Source: Neostapfia colusana
Lineage: Eukaryota > Streptophyta > Magnoliopsida > Poales > Poaceae
Length of the DNA: 64,000 nucleotides
Assembly (NCBI GenBank): GCA_030760725.1
Contig: JASWHV010000013.1
Span: forward strand, 34,320,699 to 34,384,698
Reading direction: 5' to 3'
Shown: one piece after another, positions 1-12,247 of the stretch
Layout: each line of letters starts with the position of its first letter
How positions within the stretch are numbered: position 1 is the first letter of the stretch
Translations under genes and position numbers: made by a program
The notes under the pieces: generated by a model
Databases searched by the model: none
Told to the model about the DNA's origin: nothing
What the model saw: the letters and a program-made list of their open reading frames with translations, nothing else

Positions 1-652
1 TTGGGTAAAGTTACTCAGAGTTATGCTCTGTCAAATCCAGCAAAAATTTCTGCCAGAACAGAGCACTCTGTTTTTAGATCAAATGAAGCCTAGCAATTCT
101 CTCCTTTGAATCTTAGCTCAAATGAAGAGCTCAGTAAATAATATGTGTTTTCCAACTTCCATTTTTAGTTGAAAGCTAGTCATAAATGATTTCTTCATAG
201 GAAATAGAATTATCATCTGTAGTACGATGCCGATGCACCGTAAGACATATGACGGTACTACGTTGCCTCACAAAAGAAAATCCTAACCGGCTTACACCGG
301 CATATACGTATACGTAGGTGGCACTAAGATGGTCACTCGCAAACGTGTTCTACTCGGACTATGGTTTTCGTGGTTAGTACCTGCGTAAATCACACACAAT
401 CATCAGGTTCAGCTGCACATCAAACCCGGTCTCAATACAGGTTCATACACCCGTCCGTCATCACTAGCACGGGTGTTCTCAAGACAAACACGCCTTGAGC
501 TACGTGTTCTTGTTACTAACCACGTGACGGGGTCTCCCATACTTGCCCGTAGCATGCCAGGGAAGGGCGTTGCTCGAATACCCCAACGCCAGGTAGGGTG
601 CAAACCTTCCACCGAGCTGCTTCAAACTTGCTCCCAACGGCAGCAAATTCGT
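1..652 (-). mobile_element. Element D: leader just inside its 5' LTR (partial)
   Basis: Reading leftward on the minus strand from the LTR edge at 653, this stretch resembles the leader that follows the primer-binding site of element A (about 25640-26290 on the plus strand). Shared blocks include the inverse of GGAGACCCCGTCACGTGG and the region around the ACGTAGTACC motif. I see no coding frame longer than about 130 codons and nothing that looks like a protein domain. The expected tRNA-Met primer site is not recognisable next to the LTR. The rest of D lies left of the window, so its far end and TSD cannot be checked. Confidence 0.75.
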
Positions 653-3600
653 TGTGGCGTCCCCGGGTCACGGGTCCATGCACGCTCACCCGGAAATCGC
701 ATTGGGTGGTGCCGTGCGATGTGGCACCCAACAGCACACGGGCAAAGGACAAACATATTACATAAATCATTTGCGGAAGCGTTCAAAGGGTACTTTACAA
801 ATACTTTACCTCAAATACTACTACAGCGGAAGACTATAACTCTCACGACTAATTTCTAACTCAGCAACAAAGAAACTGTCCAGCCCGTGGACTTTTCTTA
901 CTAGCAACACAAATAACAACAGCAGCGGCAAAGTTGCTCCTGAGTATCCACTCGGAGGGTTCCGAGTCTCATCGGACAACCATACTTATAGTATTAGAGT
1001 CAATACCTGCAAAACACTAGTATAGTATCCGTGAGCATAAATCTCAGCAAGACTTAACCGTCAAACCTAGTCATGAAACTCTACATGAAGGTAAAGACAT
1101 AGCATGGGATAGCAAGAGGCATAATGAACTCGCCTAAATGTAAATCTTTACTTTCAGGTATTATTAGCAGCAAATTAAGAGTAACCTTGGGCATGCCACA
1201 TCGGGAGTCCACAATCAAACAAGAAATGCTTTCCCCTGATGTAAATTGCTAACGGTGGAAACGAATCGAGTTTGCTCTAACTATTCATAAAAGATAACAG
1301 CACAAAGCTAGTATGAACTTCAATCCACAATGATTAGTTCTTATCTCAATTGCAAGTTCTTACTACGTCACGACTGTGAGAACAAGTATGCTCAATCCTC
1401 TTCCACGAGCTACGGTGATTCGAATCAAAAACACCAGGACTACACAACACGTACGCCTGTACTTGATGTTGCCTACAGCAACAATCACTGACGTCGTACG
1501 TGGCAGCCTTTCCACCGTTTCACCCATGTCAAATCGATCCGATCGTCCCGTATAGTAGCCACCCTCATGGTGCACCTACCAACATGAGATTTCATGAGGG
1601 CGTTACCCATATACTGCATACCGGCTCTCTCGCCTGAGGCGACCGGAAAAGTCCCAACGTAAGCTTCCCGAGTTACATTGGTTTACTGGGTCCCATATAG
1701 CCAGCATGAGTCCGGTACACAACTCAAACTTTCTCAACAAGGCCGCATATGGATCGGTCCTTGACCGACACGGACAGGGATAACGCACCCATGCCCCTAT
1801 GTCCTACTGCTCCTACAAACCGCCCGGTCGCAACTTCAACTTGCTAATAAATTTATGAGCCAATCCCGTATGCCCCTATTTCTCCTGATCATGCGAGTAG
1901 CATCTCACCACTCGACTTCTACCGATCCTTACTTAAGCATGGAAGTTCTACACAATGAAAATACATCTAACCAATACTCCATGGGTTTATTTGGTCGTGC
2001 AAGAGGATTACCAAAGAAACTAGACCTAATGCACATATCATTTCCTAACCAACACAGTGAATACAAAGTAAATACTTAAAAGCTGTTAAATGCAAACTGG
2101 AGCTTGCCTGTTTTGCAGGGATGTAGTATATAATATCAATTAGTGATCTTTGATCCCTTGAGACTCTTAAACTTAATCAATAGATCCACACGTCAAGGGA
2201 TGACTCCATCGAAGTCCTTCGTTGTGAGCTATCGACATATATATGCATAGGTTTTTATAATGCAATGTAAGGAATTTAAAGACTTAAACTTCTTAAGAAC
2301 AGAGGCTGTGTGGAAATGCCAAGAATGGCTTTGTTTGCCTCTGTTGTGCAAACAAACATCAATGAAACTAAATCTGTCTTAGGAGTTTATTTTATAAACT
2401 AACCAAGTTTCCTAATGAACTTATAAGTTGAGCTGCAATGATTTGGACATAAATAAGGATCCTGATCCCCAATGACATCAAAATTTATACAGGAAGTCAT
2501 ACACTACACACGGACTTAGCTTGCCAAATTGCAGCTAAAGTGGAATAAAATTGTGTCTTCCATAATTCCTACAAGACTCTTATGTATTTACCCACATACA
2601 TAAGCATGGAAAACCAATACAGGGAGTTCTAAGGTTCAACATGAACTGATAATCTGCATGTGAGTTCCTGGTCAGATGAAAGTATTTTGATCCAAAATTC
2701 AGACCTTTTACTGGAGTAGTTCCTCCAGAATAATTCATTAAGAATTCCTAGTAAAAAGAATTAATTTACTGTGCATTTTGATGCCAAAAAAGTGAACTAC
2801 AGTTTCAAGTATAACTCATAGAGCATGCCTAAATTTTATCATGATTTTTGGAGCTATGAATTTCCAATGGATTTTACAAGTTGGAAACCTTTTCTGAAAA
2901 AGTTTCTGGACAACTTTGAACACAGCAGTTCGTATTTAGCAAATTTATACACAAATCATCTTCAAATGAGCTGAAAATTTGCTAGGAGGTCAACAATATC
3001 CTAAAGAATATTCTGGAAGAATTTGAGGATTTTTGGATGAACCAAACTCTCTAAATAATTATATTTCAAAAAACTTTCAAAGAATTTTCCAGAATTTTTT
3101 TTGACTTTAATACAAATTAGGGTTCATATTTGGATAGATCTTTGCAAAATGGATCCAACCCAATTTTAATCACTCAATTTGGAGGATCCTACACAAAGAT
3201 ATGATTTTCCAAAGTTGTGGCTAATTGTGGAATTGTTTTGCTATTGGAAATGGATTGGACCCACTGTTTTAAACTACAGCCAATAGAATTTGAGCCACAC
3301 CGGGTTACACGGTTTCAGCGTGCAGCCACAGTGGATCCGAGCCACATCCGATCAACTTTTTCAAATATGGTCGCTGACAGCTGGGCCCGGCGCACACTTC
3401 CTCTTGCTCCAGCGCTTTCCCGCGCCTGCGTTGCTCCCTCGCCGGACCGAAGCAGCTCCTCGCCGGCGACCTGTTTCCAGCCATCTCCCAGCCAGAGACT
3501 TGCCGCCCATGCATTTGGGAGGTCGGGGAACACGACGGTGGGGCTAGCTCGAGCTGCTGGTGACCGGAACACCGTCGGCGGCGAGCGGCGGCTTCAGTAC

Positions 3601-4991
3601 GCCTTCGGCGCCGTCGGCCGACCGACCTAACCCTCCAAAAGCTCGGCTAAATGGCTCTAAAGAACCAATGAGTGATAGGATAGCTCGGCAAGGAAGAAAC
3701 GGAGCTTGAAAACGCCTCCAAATTGGTTCTCACCGTGCACCCGCGACGTCCGCCGCGGTTGAGCTCGGAAAAGTTGGAAATTGATCGGTCTACGTGGCTT
3801 TTAAGGCTAGGGTTGTGAAGAGAAGTTTGTTACGGACTACTCTAGCTCCTTTGCGCACGATTTGATGAACTCTAAGTGAGAATTGGACATGAATTTTGGA
3901 AGTTCATACCGAAAGGTCCGTGGAGGTGCACCGGGGGAAAACGCCGAATTCGGCCGCTAGGGATCACCGCTTCATCTGAGCTTTGGGTAGAAGCACCACA
4001 GTGGTCCAGCGCACCTCTTAAGGTCCTTGCTTGGGCGTGAAAACTACCAGGTTGGCCTGTCCACGTGCGACTGATCACCGGTTGGTTTAGGTCGCCATGA
4101 AGAAACTGTGCGCCCGTGTAGGAGGAGCCAAAACTCGTTCAGTCCTTGCACCGAGCGAGTGAGGAGTGATCCACCGTGCAGTTTTTGCCATTTGGAAGGT
4201 GGTGCACGCGAGATTTTCTCTGTCTCCCGATTGTTTTACAGAGGCAGCGGTGAGCTCGGCTATTTTCGTGTGGGAGGAGGAAACGAAACGGGAGTAGCTC
4301 GGTTCAGAGAGGGAGAAGATCACGCCGAGCTGAGGAAGCTAACACACTGGTCGCCAGCATGAGAAATCATCAAGGAGGTTGCTCGGTTTTTGCAATCGGT
4401 GGTGCACTGTGGAGCTTTGGTAGGTTCGAATGGAACAGAGAACAGAGTCCCTTTAGTTGCAAGTCATTGTGTACCAATGACAGGTGGGTCCCACCCATTT
4501 TCCTCCCCCAAAAGATCTTCTCATGTTAATCTCTCAAATTCCAAAGTTCTGAATTTTAAATGTGGGCTAGCATTTGAATTCTCTGAATTCAGTTTTGAAT
4601 TTGGCATTGCGAATTTGAATTTGGTTTGAATTTGGAAATGCTCCAATTAATTCCTTTTTAGCCCACTCTAAAATCAAAAGTTTGCTACCCTAAGTTTCCT
4701 CAAATTCAAAAGTATAGGGCTGCATGTATATTCAAAAGTTTAGCCACAATTTGTGGTGAACATTGAATTTAAAAATCTGATTTTTAATCTTTCATGCAAA
4801 TGAGTAATCCCTCCATGGTGTTTAGGTCCACCTTGGTGCAACCCATTCAAATGAATGTGTGCCCCTTCTTGATGAATATCTTTGTACACCATCATGTATA
4901 GAAACATTTTTTGTAAGTCCCATTTTTATGAATTGGAAACACATAGCCTTTATCCTCGGTTTATTTCATATACATTTTTGGGACTTTTACA
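653..4991 (-). repeat. Element D 5' LTR (minus orientation)
   Basis: In minus orientation the LTR begins TGTAAAAGTCCC at 4991 and ends ..GACGCCACA at 653 (about 4.3 kb). The layout matches the E, B and A LTRs: AT-rich flanks, a GC-rich centre near 3360-4320 and an end resembling the B end at 8475-8552. The base after the LTR start (4992) is B 5' LTR sequence, so D landed in B. The presumed TSD is TTCGT, but its partner is outside the window. The small spliced ORF seen in other LTRs is decayed here: a CAG/GCAAG donor-like site remains near 2110 (minus), but the expected frame has stops. ORFs in the GC-rich centre look like composition artefacts. Confidence 0.88.
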
Positions 4992-7046
4992 TTCGTGCGT
5001 GGTTGATTGATATCCAAAGCAGTGGCACAACTCAAATTTTCCTCTCTACACGTTCAACCAAAGCTCCTGACCTCTGCTCGAGCGCTCACCGAGAAACACA
5101 CCGTGCACCCGCCTATGTGATCATTGCTGATTGACCTCCGGTCACCCTAGCGCCTGGTTGATCCCTCTAGTAGTGGCACCGGCGAGTTCTCGACGTTTAT
5201 AACCCATCATCAGCTCGTTCCCGGCGTCCTAGGATTGGTGCACGAAGCTTTTTCTTCTCCTCGGTTCCACACGAAGCCGCTTCACCGCTCCTCGTCTTCC
5301 GGCCGGTCCAGTGCCCTTCCAGCACGAACCACACCACCCTAAGGTGCGCCATGAGGTCTAAATCATGCTCCCAATCTCCCTTTGCTCGTCTCCACTGCGG
5401 TTTAGCCGGAATTTGAAAATTTGCGCCGGTGTACGTGAAAAACCGCTGATAACCAAGTCGAGAAATTCTCCAAATGTGGTTGATCGTTCTTCCTTCGGTT
5501 CAAACCATAGCAACCATGGACCTTAGTGGCCCTCCAGACCAAATCCCGCAGCAAACCCTCCATCCCACGAGCGCGGCGACGAGAATTCACCGCCAGCGGC
5601 AAAAACGGGTCGGTCCTCCGGTGACCACCCTCTTCCTGCCGTTTGCTGCAAGAATTGGTTTGCGTTCCATGTTCTACGACCTCTAGGGTTGCTGGACGGC
5701 AGCTTGGACTATTGAAATCGGCTTGTGACACACCGGAACGCATCGATGCCCCACCGCCGAGCGCCGCCATCGGTGCCGGCCCGTTTCTGGCCGTTTTCAA
5801 GTGGTGAGACAATGCCCGGCAGCTGCGCCACGTTCCAAGGGTCGTGTAGGGCTAAACCAGAGCAAAAAAGGTGGAGAAATGAGGGAGAACGGGTCGCGCC
5901 ATCCCTCTGTTCCGGCGTGCACGCGGGCTCTGTCCCCGAGATAGAAGAAGGGTCTGACCTGTGGACCCCACTGTCATCTGGCAGATGAATTTCTCTGTGT
6001 AAAGTAATTCCAGAAAATGTTGCAACTTTGAGAGCCCCTAACTTTTGGTAGGAAGCTCCAACAATAGTGAGACAAATTTTGCTGGAATCCTTAGAAAGAG
6101 TACTTTGCAGAGGTGCTTGCTATGAAAATGCAGAGTATTTTCTGTGAAATTCATTTTAGTAAATCATTTAGGGATTAATTCCAGGAAGGATTCTCTATAA
6201 AAAGTCCCAATTTTTGGCAGCAAATCCTTTTCCTAGTTTCTGATCTCCAGTAAAATCTTACATTTTTGGATCTGGTTAAGAGGGCTTAATCAGTAGGTTA
6301 TCTCAGGGTTAAATAAACTAGCTAAAAATCATAGAATTAATTTCCAGAAAGATGGTTCCAGTTTCAATTGACCATAACTTTTAGTAGGAATGTCCAAAAT
6401 TTGTGAAACAAATTTTGTTGGACTCCTGTCAGTCAGTAATTTCTATAAATGAAGAGAATTTTGTCTGAATATTTCTGGAATTGTCTCCAAAATTCATCAA
6501 TTTAAAGCTTTGGGAATTAATATCCAGGATATCTCTGTTATGGAATTTCCTCAAATTTGTCTAGAAGATTCTTCATAAATTAGTGATCTCCTGTAAAACT
6601 TTGAGCTTCATTGGAGTACAATTTCAAGGATAAACTCTGATCCAAAGTTCACCCTTCATTTGGAGTTTCCAATATAAACAGAAACTTTTTCATGATTTCA
6701 TATAAACTTCAAAATTCCATTTCTCCCTGTAGTTCGTCGAAAAATTGTGAAACAAATTTTGTTAGAACCATAAAGACCTCTAATTAGATCTTCCACTGTT
6801 AGCCATGTCAAAACTTCAGATTTGGGATCAAAATTCAGAGAAACCTTGTACTTGTGGGAATTTTGGAGACCACAAGCTTCCATGAAACTTCTCCAAATTT
6901 GGCTCACATCATCCTTATAGAGTCTAGTGGCCACTAGAAAGATCCCAAAGACAATTAAGAAACCTTAACAGCAGTACCTAGTAATAGAAGCTTATCTCTT
7001 ATAAAACACTAGCACTTATACATATATTTTGTTGCATTTCATATAG

Positions 7047-8298
7047 TGACCGAAGTTGAGGACACCCCAGAGCCGTTGGAAGTCCTCCCACCAGAAGCTA
7101 ACTTTCCATATAACTCGCAACCAGGCAAGCCCCGGTTTGCATTTAATTACCTTGTGCAAAGTTTTCATTTGTATCACTTATGTCTAGGGCAAAATGCTTG
7201 CATTAGAGTTAAGGTGATTGAAACCCCACTTGCATGACTTTTAAATCATATGGAGGGTCGGGTAGTTTACAAATCGACGAGTAGAGAATGGCATGCTAAT
7301 GTTCTTAGGATCTCAGTAGAAGTCGAGTAGTTGGAATCTACTCGCAAGATAAGATCTTATCACAAGGGATGGAAAAAAGTAGAAAATGGCTTAAGAATGT
7401 GAAACTGAGACCCAACAGAGGGGATAGGATGCAGTGAGCGGAGGTATCAGATGTGTAGCTCTGTTGGTGTCGATTGAGGACCGAGCCGTGTGCGGCCCTG
7501 CTGGACAAGTTTCAACAGTACCGGATGCATACTCTCATATGGGAAGCAGAAAACCGATGTAATTGGTTAACCAAGGTGCCGAGGCTTACCCAAATATTTT
7601 GTAGGAGTGGGTTGAGGGTAGCAAGGTGTAAATCTGCCGGTGGGCACAGACAAGAACCATGCGGGGACCTCCTGCCCATTACGGATGGACCGATTCGGCA
7701 TTTGGGTTTCCTTTGAAAGGTTGCTGCATACAACAAAGTAGGAAGGTGTGAAGCACCACAATTCTGAAAGTGGGTGTGTGACGTGTTATCCAGGTGTCTA
7801 TTGATTGCAATCACAGTCCGCCACGGTTATTTGAGTACCGCTTGTTCACTATGTTGTGACGTAGTAAGAATTGAAAGAAGCCAGATGAATATGATGCATT
7901 GAACTACTAATGTCTTGAAACCATGTATGCTGTAGATGTAGAGTTCATTAAGTTTATCTTCCACTTTGGGCATAACCACATTGGAGGAAAGCGTTTCTTA
8001 TTTGATAGTGGACTTCCGATGTGAGGGATGCCTAAAGAACATTAAACTGCTGCTATAAAACTGAAAATAAGGATTAACATGTAGGCGTGTCTTTATTACA
8101 ACATCTTTTTCCCATATTATTAATCCCTTCCTGTAGAGTTTCATGTTTAGGAGTGTCGGTTAAGTCTTGCTGAGCCATCATGCTCACGGTTGCAATATTT
8201 GAGCTGTTGCAGGTGAGAGTTATGAGGAAGGGTCCGAAGACGAGGCGATGCCCCCGTCAGGGTACACGGCCGAGCTGGAGCCCTGCACGCTGCCGTGA
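7047..8298 (+). CDS. LTR mini-gene, B 5' copy (two downstream exons)
   Basis: Unknown function. Exon a is 7047-7124 (78 nt) after acceptor CATATAG and ends CCAG before GCAAGC (GC-type donor). Exon b is 8213-8298 after acceptor GTTGCAG and ends in TGA. Both introns are phase 1, as in the A, C, E and F LTRs, and the joined frame is open for 54 residues (counting the first split codon). Exon a contains EVEDTPEPLEVLPPEAN; exon b contains SYEEGSEDEAMPP and ends AELEPCTLP. The product is acidic and small, with no domain I recognise. The upstream exon with the start codon was not found in this copy. The alternative is a conserved non-coding LTR segment, but phase conservation across families argues against that. 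Confidence 0.45.
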
Positions 8299-8441
8299 TC
8301 ATTGTGTGAGTGTTTCTAGTGTGTAGTGTCCCCGGGCTGGATGTCTACACTTTTTGCTTAGTTAGTATGAGAGTGTAGTTATGTATAATACTTCCTCTGT
8401 ACATTACTTTTTGTAAAAGACTTCTGCTGTGTTTTATGTAA

Positions 8442-8447
8442 AATAAA
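8442..8447 (+). terminator. Polyadenylation signal in B 5' LTR
   Basis: AATAAA about 110 bp before the LTR end and 144 bp after the mini-gene stop codon. Equivalent signals lie at 25511-25516 (A) and 41509-41514 (C). Confidence 0.5.
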
Positions 8448-8552
8448 AGTTTGTATGTTGTTCTTAATCTTTTATTGTGTGCTGTTGGGTGCCGCATCGC
8501 ACGGCATCACCCTCTAAGATCCCGGAGTAGGAGAACCCAGGTGGTCCCCACA

Positions 8553-8639
8553 TATTGCTCCTTAGAAATACCAGGTGGCAGACAGTACCTTAAACTGTCA
8601 GCTGATGCAGCCGGCTAGATGACTCCAACAATATTCGAG
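8553..8639 (+). other. Collapsed leader/gag junction of B
   Basis: Only about 87 bp separate the B 5' LTR end from readable gag. In elements A and C the same interval holds a primer site, leader, orf0 and most of gag (roughly 3-4 kb). I see no primer-binding site and no coding frame. This is a large internal deletion. Confidence 0.6.
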
Positions 8640-9090
8640 TCGTTCATCTCAATATGCTGAATTTGGACAGCTGCAACAACGGTATATGCAGCCGCAATAT
8701 TCTGTTCCTCACGCGTTCGTACTGCAACAAAATGCAAACATAGAACCGGCTGAGAAACCGTGCTTCACGTGCGGTTATTTGGGTCATATCAGCAGTAGGT
8801 GTCCAGAAAGGATACGGCACAGAGGAAATACACCAGAGCAGGGTATAAATCAATCCCGTGCTCAGCTCCAAGGAACAGCACCAAAGTCCGGGTGCATCTA
8901 TCATACAACTCTAGAGGATGTGCCGGAAGGTGCACCTGTGCTAGCGGGAACATTCACACTCAATGAACTACCCGTAGTGATTTTATTCGACTCTGGAGCC
9001 AACAGAATTTCATCAGCAGATTATTTATGTGCAAAGCTGAGCTTTCCACCACTACACCGAAAGATCACTACCTTATCAGCTCACCCGGTG
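8640..9090 (+). pseudogene. B gag C-terminus and protease start (fragment)
   Basis: An open segment carries the gag nucleocapsid CCHC knuckle CFTCGYLGHISSRC (CX2CX4HX4C), the conserved linker LEDVPEGAPVLAGTF and the start of the retroviral-type aspartic protease. The active-site region reads LFDSGANRISS where element A has LFDSGTTHNFIS, so the flap-side sequence is altered. The frame runs up to the CACTA insertion at 9091 and continues, out of context, a short way into it. The normal continuation is found at 16442. It is a dead fragment of the polyprotein; the upstream gag is deleted. Confidence 0.88.
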
Positions 9091-9515
9091 CACTACAGGA
9101 TTCCTGTCAGCATACGATGGCTAAAACCGTCATATATAAAGTAGAATCCATCGTATATAACCTATATACGACGGCAGTTGTTTATATACGATGGTTTGTG
9201 GCCGTCGTATATATTTTGTCGTATATATAGTTATATACGACGGCACCGTCGTATATAACAGTATATATACGACGGCCACTTATATACAACGACCCGTTTC
9301 GTAGACTTGGCCCAGTGGGCCGGGGCCTTTATATACGACGGCTGGGCCCTGGCTTTCGTATATAAGCGCTTATATACAACAGCGGCTGGGCCCTGGCTGT
9401 CGTATATAAGCGCTTATACATGACAGCCTGGGCCCAGCTGTCGTATATAATTTAGCCTTATTTACGACGACCCTATATGGCGACCGTTGTATATAAACTA
9501 TACATGCCGTCGTAT
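9091..9515. repeat. CACTA 3' terminal and subterminal repeats
   Basis: After the terminal CACTACAGGA, a 13-bp-class motif (TATATACGACGGC and variants) recurs many times in both orientations through about 9515. Many copies are arranged as facing pairs around a GGGCC-rich centre near 9318-9450. In En/Spm such subterminal motifs are the binding sites of the element's small DNA-binding protein (TNPA); the match here is by position and pattern only. Confidence 0.85.
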
Positions 9516-9904
9516 ATAAGATTTTCCATTTTTTTAAAAAACAGAAAATGGCTAACCTCGCTCGATGGCCAGCTACACATCCAAATCAATAGACAACAAC
9601 AAAACAGTTTGATATATAAAATCACAACAAAGTGCAATAGTACACATCGACAATTACGAAGTTTGACATCGACACAATAAAAAACAAAATCACAAATCTA
9701 TTGGTTACTAGCCCCTCCACTACCTCCCGGAGCGAAGCAGTCACCCGGCCACGGCGAACCTGGCGCCCTTAGCTGCGGCGATGGAGTCTGAGCCTCCGTC
9801 CCTGATCCCTGCGAAACACAGTGACATGTACAAGTTTACAATTCTTTTTCTAGGTTCATTAGGATTCTTAGCGGTTGGGGCTTCCACTTAATGTAACTTC
9901 CTTT
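9516..9904. other. CACTA region downstream of the Transposase_24 gene
   Basis: A/C-rich sequence between the subterminal repeats and the stop codon at 9905. It presumably holds the 3' UTR of the minus-strand gene. I see no additional ORF with recognisable content. Confidence 0.5.
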
Positions 9905-12146
9905 TTACACATGTACTCCAGGAAACTGCTCCTGTGGTGGCGACGGCTCCAGCACGAACGGAGGTGGCTGCCATAACGGTATCTGGATTTGCTGCCCTTG
10001 CTGTTGAGCTAGCGCCTATCATTTCAAACATTACAATTTACAAAACCAATTGAAATGCAATGTAATTAAAGTATAATTGTATGTTTCTTACTTCCATTGC
10101 CGCTTGCATCTGTGCCATATAGGACGCATGGTACGCCATGGCAGCCCTGTTGTTCTCTCGCTCTCTCGCCAAGGCCTCCTCCTGCTGAGCCAAGCTCTCC
10201 CGAAGCGCCATGACTTCGAGATCTCTCTCGGTGACACGACGGCTGGAAGAGCCTGCGCCAGCAGCCGAAGACTGCGAGGAGCTGCCTCTCGCAGGTCGTG
10301 CCTCCCTAGAGTTGACGACTCTAGAGAATATGGCAAGCCTAAAAAATGAATCAATTCAAGGTAAAATTAAATAATCTTGAATTGAAAACAATGAAAGTAA
10401 ATGAATTCACCTTCTGTGTGCTTTTCCACATCCGCTTGCATACGTGGCTTGAGGGTCGATGTTGGGGGAGTTTTCACAATCGAACCATTCGCCGTGTATC
10501 CTCACAGCCTCTAGCCCATACCTAGTCTGAAAAACAATGAAATTGTGTAAGTTCAACAACATATATAGTGTCAAATAATTTGAGAGGTCATGAAACTTAC
10601 CAGGCGCTCCGCTGCGTACTGACTACACTGCTCCAGCTGAGAAGGGTCAGCGTGACCTCTCCTATAGACCGCAGTAGCAATTGGTCACACGCCGGTCTCC
10701 TTTTCCTGTGAACATATGTTAGTATGAACAATACTACATTATGAATATAACAAACTACCAAGAAACTTACCATCCGTTTAGCCATTCGCACAAAACCTTG
10801 GACGCCCATACCGTGCTTCCCTGAGCTCCCTCTGGCATCGCGAGCCTTCTTGGACTTAGCGATGAACTCATCGCTAGCCCAATACCTGCAAAGGGCTCGG
10901 TAATCTTCAGTTCGTCCCTGTAACCAAGGGACACTAACCTTCACACATGCGTAGTTCACTAGATGTTACTTAGCAAAATAAATGTGAACAATTTAAAGAT
11001 TACGCAACTTACCTCTGCGTATTGCTCCTCTGTCAAGTACGTGTCGGAGGCGTCTCTGAACGACCCAACCTCGTGGTCGTGGAGCTTTAAGTAGTCGTTA
11101 ACTACTTGACTTCGAGCGTTCGAAAGCATTTGCATAACAAGCTTCCGAGCGTTCACTTCGAACACGGAGCGGGCGTGATCCATCTGCTCAGTCGGGTCCT
11201 CAAGGTGGTACCTGAGCTGTAGGAAGCCAACACAGTTTGACATATACGCACATTAATATTTGAAGGAACATAAAGAATTGAAACTTCAAATATTTATGAA
11301 AGTTACTTACCCAAAAATCTACCCACACGACTCCATGTAGTTTGTCGTTCTCCGGGTGAGGAACGCGCGCGTAGTCGTGCCACAACGTAGCTGCACGTCC
11401 ATCGATCGCACCGGGGTAGTGCAGACGCACTAAGTTCCCGATGCAACCGTTCACCGTCCTGTGGTGTTTCTGCCCGTCGTACAAGAGGTCATCCCAAGAA
11501 CTAAAAAGACGTTTGTTAATTTATTAAGTAAGATCATAGTCTTTGAGAACAAATAGAAATGAATACTTTATTAATGTGTTACCTGTCTCCAACCGGACGA
11601 ATAATTACCGGCTCTCTAGGAATCGGTGGAGGACCAACAAAGTTACTCCTCCTCGTACGTCTCCTCCGCTGCGGCACCAGCTCTGGTGACCCAGCAGGCT
11701 GGTCACCGGACGTGTCCTCGGGCTGGGTGCCCTCGGGCTCGCTGGGAAGACTACCCTGGGGGTGGCTGCCGGAGGGCTGGCTGCCAGAGGCCTGGCTACC
11801 AGAGGGCTCACTCCCAGAGGGCACGCTGCGCTGCGTACCCGTCTCGTGAGGTGCCGCTCTGGCCTCGGACTCATAGTCCGAATCAGACTACAATGGTAAA
11901 GTAAGTAAGTTAAATTGAAAAAGTGATTTTAATAATTTTGTGCATTGTAGAAAATTTTACCTCTGTACGCTGCAAACTGACAACCCTGTCCCGCAACTCC
12001 GGACACGCACTTAACAGCTGAGTGCGTCTGCTCCCGCTGTAGGTGGAACCGTAGAAGTAGTCGTCTCTCTCCTGCGAGGGGAGGAAACCCCTCACACTCG
12101 GCGCCTTCTTCCCCTTCGAACCCTTTGAACCCTTGCTTGACGACAT
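9905..12146 (-). pseudogene. Transposase_24-type (tnpA-like) CACTA gene, nine exons, one premature stop
   Basis: Gene model on the minus strand by GT-AG sites and frame: exons 12146-11961, 11887-11583, 11500-11311, 11216-11013, 10917-10771, 10705-10601, 10526-10411, 10338-10092, 10015-9905 (stop TAA). Phases agree at every junction. Exon 1 is Ser/Gly/Lys-rich. Exon 2 has SGSQPSGS-type repeats and a basic RRRRTRR patch. Exons 3-5 carry the plant En/Spm Transposase_24 core (HYPGAIDGRAATLWHDYARV; YRALCRYWASDEF; KHGMGVQGF). Exon 8 is coiled-coil-like. The only lesion is TGA at 10685-10687 in exon 6, where related proteins would have Arg (CGA to TGA). About 536 codons. ATG follows a splice acceptor (AG/G-ATG) about 100 bp after the upstream transposase stop, so the transcript probably starts upstream. 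Confidence 0.85.
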
Positions 12147-12247
12147 CCTAATCAGTATAAAAAAACAATACTCATAATCATTTTCAAAAGTAATGTAAGC
12201 GAAATTAATGTCACTTTCATTTAAAATAACATTACTCGTAATCAGTT

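Larger units (their letters stand above)
4992..8552 (+). repeat. Element B 5' LTR, start removed by D
   Basis: It is homologous to the B 3' LTR from about 52450 onward; compare the GAAGCCGCTTCAC block at about 5272 and about 52495. The first few hundred bases of the LTR are missing from this side because D inserted there. It ends ..GTGGTCCCCACA at 8552. A polyadenylation signal AATAAA lies at 8442-8447. GC-rich sequence at about 5200-5950 corresponds to the promoter/leader part of related LTRs. No canonical tRNA-Met primer site follows; the sequence runs directly into a deleted gag region. Confidence 0.82.

Noticed and set aside
640..652. Primer-binding site of element D
   Set aside because: The sequence next to the D LTR (minus strand ACGAATTTGCTGCCG) does not match initiator tRNA-Met and I cannot assign another tRNA.
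3217..3630. 137-codon ORF in the D LTR
   Set aside because: Located in the GC-rich LTR centre, with competing ORFs on both strands; the homologous E region has no matching frame.
10077..10354. Plus- and minus-strand ORFs of about 90 codons facing each other
   Set aside because: The exon 8 reading frame of the CACTA Transposase_24 gene explains the region; these are other-frame shadows.
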